This document shows positions 27,691-32,500 of a DNA stretch of 32,500 nucleotides, in pieces. The first letter of the stretch is position 1. Each line of letters opens with the position of its first letter. The notes beneath the pieces were generated by a model that saw only the letters and a list, made by a program, of their open reading frames with translations, was not told the DNA's origin and searched no databases. The position numbers and the translations under genes were made by a program. Source of the stretch: Chromera velia (lineage: Eukaryota > Sar > Chromeraceae); assembly GCA_018398765.1 (NCBI GenBank), contig JAHBMJ010001168.1, positions 1-32,500 of the forward strand. The letters are read 5' to 3'.

Positions 27691-29583
27691 GGCCCACAGT
27701 GGGAACGGTTCAACACCCTCTGTGCGATGGAGGTTTTGAGGGAGGAGCGAGCAAGGAGAGTGCCCGAGGTGACGGGGAGGAACTGGAATGATGATTTCTG
27801 GGAGGAGAGAGGCATTCCATCGTTCGCTGGGGCGATGGCGTGGGAGAGGGAAGAGGGCAATCCCAGACGGGCTGGGATGCCCAGAAGCCCCACCAGGAGT
27901 AGGTGGTGCGGTCTTCCTCACCTGTCTTACCTTTCCTCCAGGAACCCTCGGTCAGGGTTCCTGTTCACGGGAGCTGCCGTGTATGAGGAGGAGATGAGCC
28001 GTTTTAAGAAGGGCTCTACCCAGCTCCCCACCATAAAGGAAAAGATCGAATCGGGGTCTCACAAGCTCGCTGCCCTGAAGGAGTGGCTGGTGAACATTGT
28101 GGGAAATCGGACGCTCGGCAGGAGGGTTAAGAGGAATGAGGTTCGGGCAGTCGTCAACATGGGCTGGCGATGCACGTGGAAAGAGACGGACGATAGGGGC
28201 CGGAAGCCTAAGGCGAGGTTTTTCGCAAAGGGCTTCCTGCACAGCCGACTCGTTGACACCTACGTCGGAACGCCTTCCGTCGCGGGGATCAACACCGTCT
28301 GTCTTTTCATTGTGTTCACAAGAATGGAGATGGGGGCGGCGGATATGACCGCTGCCTTCTTGACCTCCAAGGATCACAACGCTGAACGGGTCGGCGCGAC
28401 ACTTTCCTCTGTTCTACCTCGAGTCCCTGAAGAGAACCCCTTCAAGGACGTCCCTGATGACAAGTACAAGGAGCTGAGAAGGATGGCGGCTAAGTACGAG
28501 CCCGGGAGCATGTACTTGGTGGAAATGGGCCTCTACGGACTGCTCTGTGCGGCCCAGCTTTTCGATCATAAGTTGGAGGGGGTATGCAAGGAGTTGGGGT
28601 TCAAGCGCGTGGACACGGCCATCGCAGTCAAGGCTCCCCCTGAGGGAGGGAGAACCTAAGCCATCGTCATGAATTGGATAGACGATTTGCTGACTGGAGC
28701 CCCTCCGAAGGAGCACAAGGCCCTTCAGGAGACCTTCAACCAGAGGCTAGGCTTTGGGTCCGTGTGTGTAATTGGGGAGGGATCAGAGAGGAAGTTTTCT
28801 GGAGTGGACATCTCTCGAGTCTCCACGGAGGAGATTCACCTCTCCCAGGTCTCGTACCTCGAGAACACAGACACCGCTCCTCTATGGGAGATTTTGAAGG
28901 AGAGGCGTCCGAGCAAGCCCTGGAAGGGTTTGGACGGCAAGAGTGCTGAGCCCTCCACCGAGGAGGAGGTCGACAACCAGTATGAGAAGCCGATCCGTGC
29001 TGGAGTCGGGACTCTGCAGTGGGGGGTGAGGATGAATCCGCTCTGTGCGGTGTGGGGCCACACGGTAGTGCAGTCGATTTCGAAGCCCTCCAGGCGCGTC
29101 TTCAAAACGGTTGTGCGCATCATCAAGATGCTGAAGGGGCACCTTGACAAGCGGGTTTTCACGAGCACGGGGCTCGTGCCCGTCGTGTACGCGTACTTTA
29201 ATGCAGCGTTCAAGTTTGTGACTTACGTTGTACGGTTGGGTTATGTTGTCAGGATCCTACACTCAATCGAGCTGCGAGGGGACCTGCGGTCCCTCCTGGA
29301 GAACTGGATCACGTGGGCTACCAAAAGGGTGGGAAGAAAGGTCGGGTCTTCCACCGCTGGGGAGGTGCTTGCCTTTGAGTTTCTTTTCAAGAAGCTCTTC
29401 GGCATCGTTGCCCTCGTCAAGGCAATGTGGGGCCTCAAGAAGGTCCGTGTGATCGTCTACACGGATTCCGGCCCCCTCCACGACCAGTTCCGGTCTGGAA
29501 AGGCCCAGACTGATGCGACCATGCAGGGCGTTTTGGAGTGGTGCATTCAGGAGATGCGTGTCCCTAGGGCAGATCTTTAGTAG
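27691..29583 (+). CDS. Copia-type reverse transcriptase and RNase H, frame 1
   Basis: RT motifs in order: WRCTWKETDDRGRKPKARFF then AKGF (family K.RLVAKGF); GAADMTAAFL (family DVKTAFL; catalytic Asp at 28342); GLYGLLCAAQLFDHKL (family LYGLKQ.PR.W); NWIDDLLTGA (family YVDD; Asp-Asp at 28681-28686). A TAA at 28657 lies 21 bp before this box. RNase H: VGTLQWGVRMNPL, AYFNAAF at about 29191 (Asn at 29200 for the expected Asp), Glu at 29362, and TDSGPLHDQF with Asp at 29464. It ends at double TAG 29578-29583. RT copies element RNA into DNA; the TAA and the RNase H change suggest this copy is inactive. Confidence 0.8.
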
Positions 29584-29656
29584 ATTGCACGATCGAGGAA
29601 CGTACGTGGCGAACGTGATGACCAAATGCGCCCTCCCCGGTAGGGAGATGGCGTGA
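29584..29656 (+). CDS. C-terminal tail of RNase H, frame 2, ending in TGA
   Basis: Frame 2 reads RLHDRGTYVANVMTKCALPG then REMA and TGA. ANVMTK matches the copia end signature AD.LTK, with Asn for Asp. A one-base frame change from frame 1 just upstream is needed to join it to the RNase H. Confidence 0.65.
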
Positions 29657-29826
29657 ATCCAGTGGCATGGAATTTCTGGAGGGGAAGGGTGCGGGGCCTT
29701 TTCTTTCTCTCTTTTGTGTCCTGTTTCTGTCGTCTGCTCTTTCCCTTTTGTCGTCCCTTTGCAGGTAAGCGTGTACAGGGTTTTGTTTTTCACTCAGGGT
29801 AGGGACGACTAGGGTTTGGGTTCGGG

Positions 29827-29835
29827 TATAAAAGG
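29827..29835 (+). promoter_or_regulatory. TATA box (TATAAAAGG), possible 3' LTR promoter
   Basis: A good TATA element lies 170 bp after the retroelement stop, oriented the same way. In LTR elements the promoter is in the LTR, so this may lie inside a 3' LTR. It could also serve an unseen gene to the right. Confidence 0.45.
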
Positions 29836-30599
29836 AGCTAGATAGGCCAGAGGTACTGTTTGTCCCTTTTATCCGTTTCTCTCTCTCGTTAATCTGTTCT
29901 CCCAGATAGGCGACTAGATGAGGAGGTGACAAGAAAGAGGGGCAGGAGATAAGGGGTCTCCTGCTGGGTGGGCATGGGCTTAGCCAGGCAGGAGAGCAAG
30001 AAGAGTTAGGCAGGAAAGCAAGAAAGCCAGAGGAACGGGTCTTCTTCCGCTGCACCCTTCTATACACCTCCGCAGCCATGCATGTTTGATAGTTGTCTTG
30101 TTCTGTCTTGTCCTATTTATGTTCGTGTTTGTTTGTTTGTATTCATCGCTCTGGTATAGTTGGCGCATATGCCTCTGCATCATAGGCAAAGCATCCAATG
30201 CTCGGGCAATGCATGAGGCCATGCAATAAGCGGGCCTAAAATTTCATGTAAACCGAGCATCAATTTTTTTTTGGGCAGTACGGGTGGAACGAACGATCGT
30301 AGACCGTTTAAGGTCAATTACGTGGGGTGTATGGGCGGGTGGATCCGACGTTCATGAGGAGGCATTACCCTGTCTGTTTGTATCCGTTGTCCTACACTCC
30401 ATGTTTGGTGCCCATCTGCATAAGAGATCCATGCGCAGGAAACAAACGGGCTGTTTTTGCGGCGAAGGTGAGTGCCCGAAGCATTCAAACAGTCCGATCC
30501 CTGTGCGCTTTTCTTCCTCCGTTTTGAGCAGAATGGGCCTGGCCAGACCAGTTAGGCAGCCTGAGAGAACGCTGATTCAAGTATTTTTTCGATTTGAAC

Positions 30600-30880
30600 T
30601 TGACTTTTTAATCCAAACGTTTCAGGTGTTTTTAAAATAACATTTCATATTTTAAATTTATGTTTAGATATTTTTGAAATTTTATTAAACAGATTTTTAA
30701 TTTTTCAGGTCTGTTTGAAACAAAATTTTATCCTTTAAATTTATGTTTAGATATGTTTAAAATTTTATCAAACAGATTTTTAGCTTTTCAAGTCTGTTTA
30801 AAACAAAATTTTATATGTTTCAAATTTATGTTTAAATATATGTTTAACATTTTATCAAACACGTATCAAACACATTTTTA
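30600..30880. repeat. AT-rich tandem repeat, unit 82-85 bp, about three copies
   Basis: TTTATGTTTAGATA-type segments start at 30658, 30740 and 30825. Each is followed by an ATTTTAT(C/T)AAACA segment and preceded by a TTCAGGT or TTCAAGT segment, so the whole unit repeats with single-base changes. Confidence 0.85.
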
Positions 30881-31879
30881 TGTTTTAGTACATAACTGAA
30901 ATAAAGTGAAACATAAATCTTATCCTATGATATCCTATCCATATAAAATTATAATACTATAATATACTAGGCCTATCACAGAGAAAAAAAAATAATTAAA
31001 GCCAATTCTCGCTTAATTTTTTTTTTAGGCAGTGAACATAGTAAACAACTGTTATTTAGGTATTGCATAGGTGTTGTTTGAGTGTTGCACAACTGTTATC
31101 GACTGTTGCTTTGGTCCTTTGCAAAAAATAAAAAAAAATAAAAAAATGATTTAGGCAACTTTTCAGTTTTTTTTTTTTTGCTGTGATACGCTTAGATAAT
31201 ATATAGCAGCATGAGTAATAAAACAATTTCATACAATTTTAGTAGCAATTTTATAACAAGATTTTAAACGTAGCATAGTAAGCCTATGTATAATAACAAA
31301 ATTTTAATTTTTGTATCAATTTATTTTTGAATTTATCTTGATTGATAAATGTATTTACATGTGCATCAATCAAAACATTTCTGTTATATTTGCAGCTCTA
31401 GCTAGAGCTTTTTAATTCTAATGGCTATTGGTAGCACACATGCATGCTAGCTGTAGTACTCCTATAACGTGTACATGGTCTAGGCAGTATAAGGTCTGTC
31501 AGTCGGAAAGACCATTGCTGTTTATATTTCTAGCGTCTGGCTTGCTATCAGTCTGATCTCATGCTCTCACGTAACAGACAACAGAAATGCAACTGGTGAT
31601 TCATGTAGCTAAAATGCATGTAACGACGTGTGTGCCCCCTTTCAACTTCGGTCCCATGACGCACGCACACGCACTGACTTTCTTATCATCGCGGCGGCAA
31701 CACTGATTGCGGCGGCCGGTCGAGGCACTCATATCCGCTTGCACTTTGACTCACACTCACATCACACAGTTATTGGCAACCCCTGCTATGTGGCGCTTCC
31801 CGTAAAATTGAAGACGTTGATTGGCCTGCAATGATACAAAAAAAAGCATACTTCGATTAAAATATGTTGTGTATGTTTT

Positions 31880-32407
31880 TTTTTTTCCAGTTTTTGTTTG
31901 TTCTATTCCCCCGTCCTTCCCCATTTCCTCCCATCTCCGAAACCCCCTCCTTCTTCTTCTCTCTTACTCCCCGCCTTTCTTCCTCACTCAATTTTGCGGT
32001 TTTTCCTCCTCTGAGACCCTGAGAAGCTCCCTACACATTCCTCTCTTGGAAGCCCTCCGTCCCTACTTTTTTTCTTTCTTTCTGTCTTTCCTTATATTCT
32101 CTTCCCTTTCATTTTTAAGAGCTTCCTTCCTTTCTCCTTTCGTTTTGTCCTTTCTTTCCTTTCCTTTCCTTTCCTTTCCTTCGATTCCCTTTCTATCTTT
32201 CTGCCTTCCTCCCACCCTCCCTTTCTATCTTTCTTTCTTCCTTCCTTCCTTCCTTCCTTCCTTCCTTCCTTCCATCTTTTCTTCCTCCTTTCCTTCCTGC
32301 CTTCGTCTTTCTTTCTTTCTTTTTTTCTTTGTTTCTTTCTTCCTTTCTTCCTTTCTTCCTTCCTTTCTTCTTCTTCCTCTCCCTCTCCCTCTCCCTCTCC
32401 TTCTCCC

Positions 32408-32447
<40 letters not shown>

Positions 32448-32500
32448 TGTAAGACTTTCTTTCTTTGTTTCTTTCTTTCTATTTGTCTGTCTGTCTGTCT
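31880..32500. repeat. CT-rich low-complexity and microsatellite field to the window end
   Basis: Pyrimidine-dominated sequence with arrays of TTTCC (about 32153-32180), TTCC (about 32237-32272), CTCCCT (about 32378-32410), TTTC (about 32410-32448) and CTGT at the end. It continues beyond the window. Confidence 0.9.

Larger units (their letters stand above)
18693..29900 (+). mobile_element. Ty1/copia-type retroelement, about 11 kb, boundaries approximate
   Basis: Domain order gag, CCHC-like knuckle, pre-integrase zinc motif, D-D-E integrase, reverse transcriptase, RNase H; integrase before RT is the copia order. The sequence is GC-rich compared with flanking DNA. The reading frame moves from 2 to 0 (about 21.0-21.1 kb), 0 to 1 (about 26.55-26.66 kb) and 1 to 2 (about 29.58 kb). 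It is crossed by about 24 TAG codons but few TGA or TAA. No protease motif and no 5' LTR are recognised. A TATA box at 29827 may mark a 3' LTR. Confidence 0.85.
29657..31870. other. Right flank of the retroelement and AT-rich intergenic DNA, no gene seen
   Basis: 29660-30200 is the probable 3' LTR or untranslated region, with AGGCAGGA/AGCAAGA direct repeats at about 29980-30030 and TTTG repeats at about 30128. From 30570 the sequence is AT-rich. Two ORFs (30284-30640 and 31628-31834) have no recognised features. Confidence 0.5.

Noticed and set aside
1-32500. CRISPR array, operon or prokaryotic origin
   Set aside because: The short direct repeats are microsatellites without unique spacers, and GT-AG introns and the copia element show nuclear eukaryotic DNA.

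Overview
This is nuclear DNA from an intron-rich eukaryote. There are no operons or bacterial signals. Genes are split by GT-AG introns of about 200-800 bp that are full of CA/GA, GAAA, GGAA and GACT microsatellites, and a large copia-type retroelement sits beside them. The style (intron-dense protein disulfide isomerase ending in RDEL, copia-like elements, microsatellite-rich introns) suits a protist such as a chromerid alga, but that placement is inference only. One ambiguous base (N) lies at 11218.

Layout. 1-2058: no supported gene, only low-complexity, G-run and AT-rich DNA. 2059-10157, minus strand: a complete 16-exon gene for a classical ER protein disulfide isomerase (489 aa: signal peptide, a-b-b'-a' layout, two CGHC sites, C-terminal RDEL). 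Every exon was placed by splice signals and reading phase; the exon lengths sum to 1470 nt, exactly 490 codons. 10158-15580: no recognised gene; a GC-rich patch with a strong hairpin, then AT-rich DNA, then alternating purine and pyrimidine blocks. 15580-15866: an orphan exon-like ORF. 16010-16781, minus: a degraded tandem array of a ~330-bp coding unit of unknown family. 17226-17945, minus: a decayed LINE-type reverse transcriptase tail. About 18.7-29.7 kb, plus: a Ty1/copia-order retroelement (gag, zinc knuckle, integrase, long extra region, reverse transcriptase, RNase H). 29.66-32.5 kb: TATA-bearing flank, AT-rich DNA with an 82-85 bp tandem repeat, and a long CT-rich microsatellite field to the window end.

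Most notable. The retroelement frame is crossed by about 24 in-frame TAG codons, but by only two TGA/TAA codons that cannot be removed by a plausible intron. Either TAG is read as an amino acid (glutamine fits best) in this element, or C-to-T mutation has been strongly focused on CAG. The element also has about 3.2 kb of extra coding sequence between integrase and reverse transcriptase, no recognisable protease and no detectable 5' LTR. In the PDI gene, both active-site tryptophan codons are split by an intron at the same place and phase, and several splice sites are built into or abut microsatellites.
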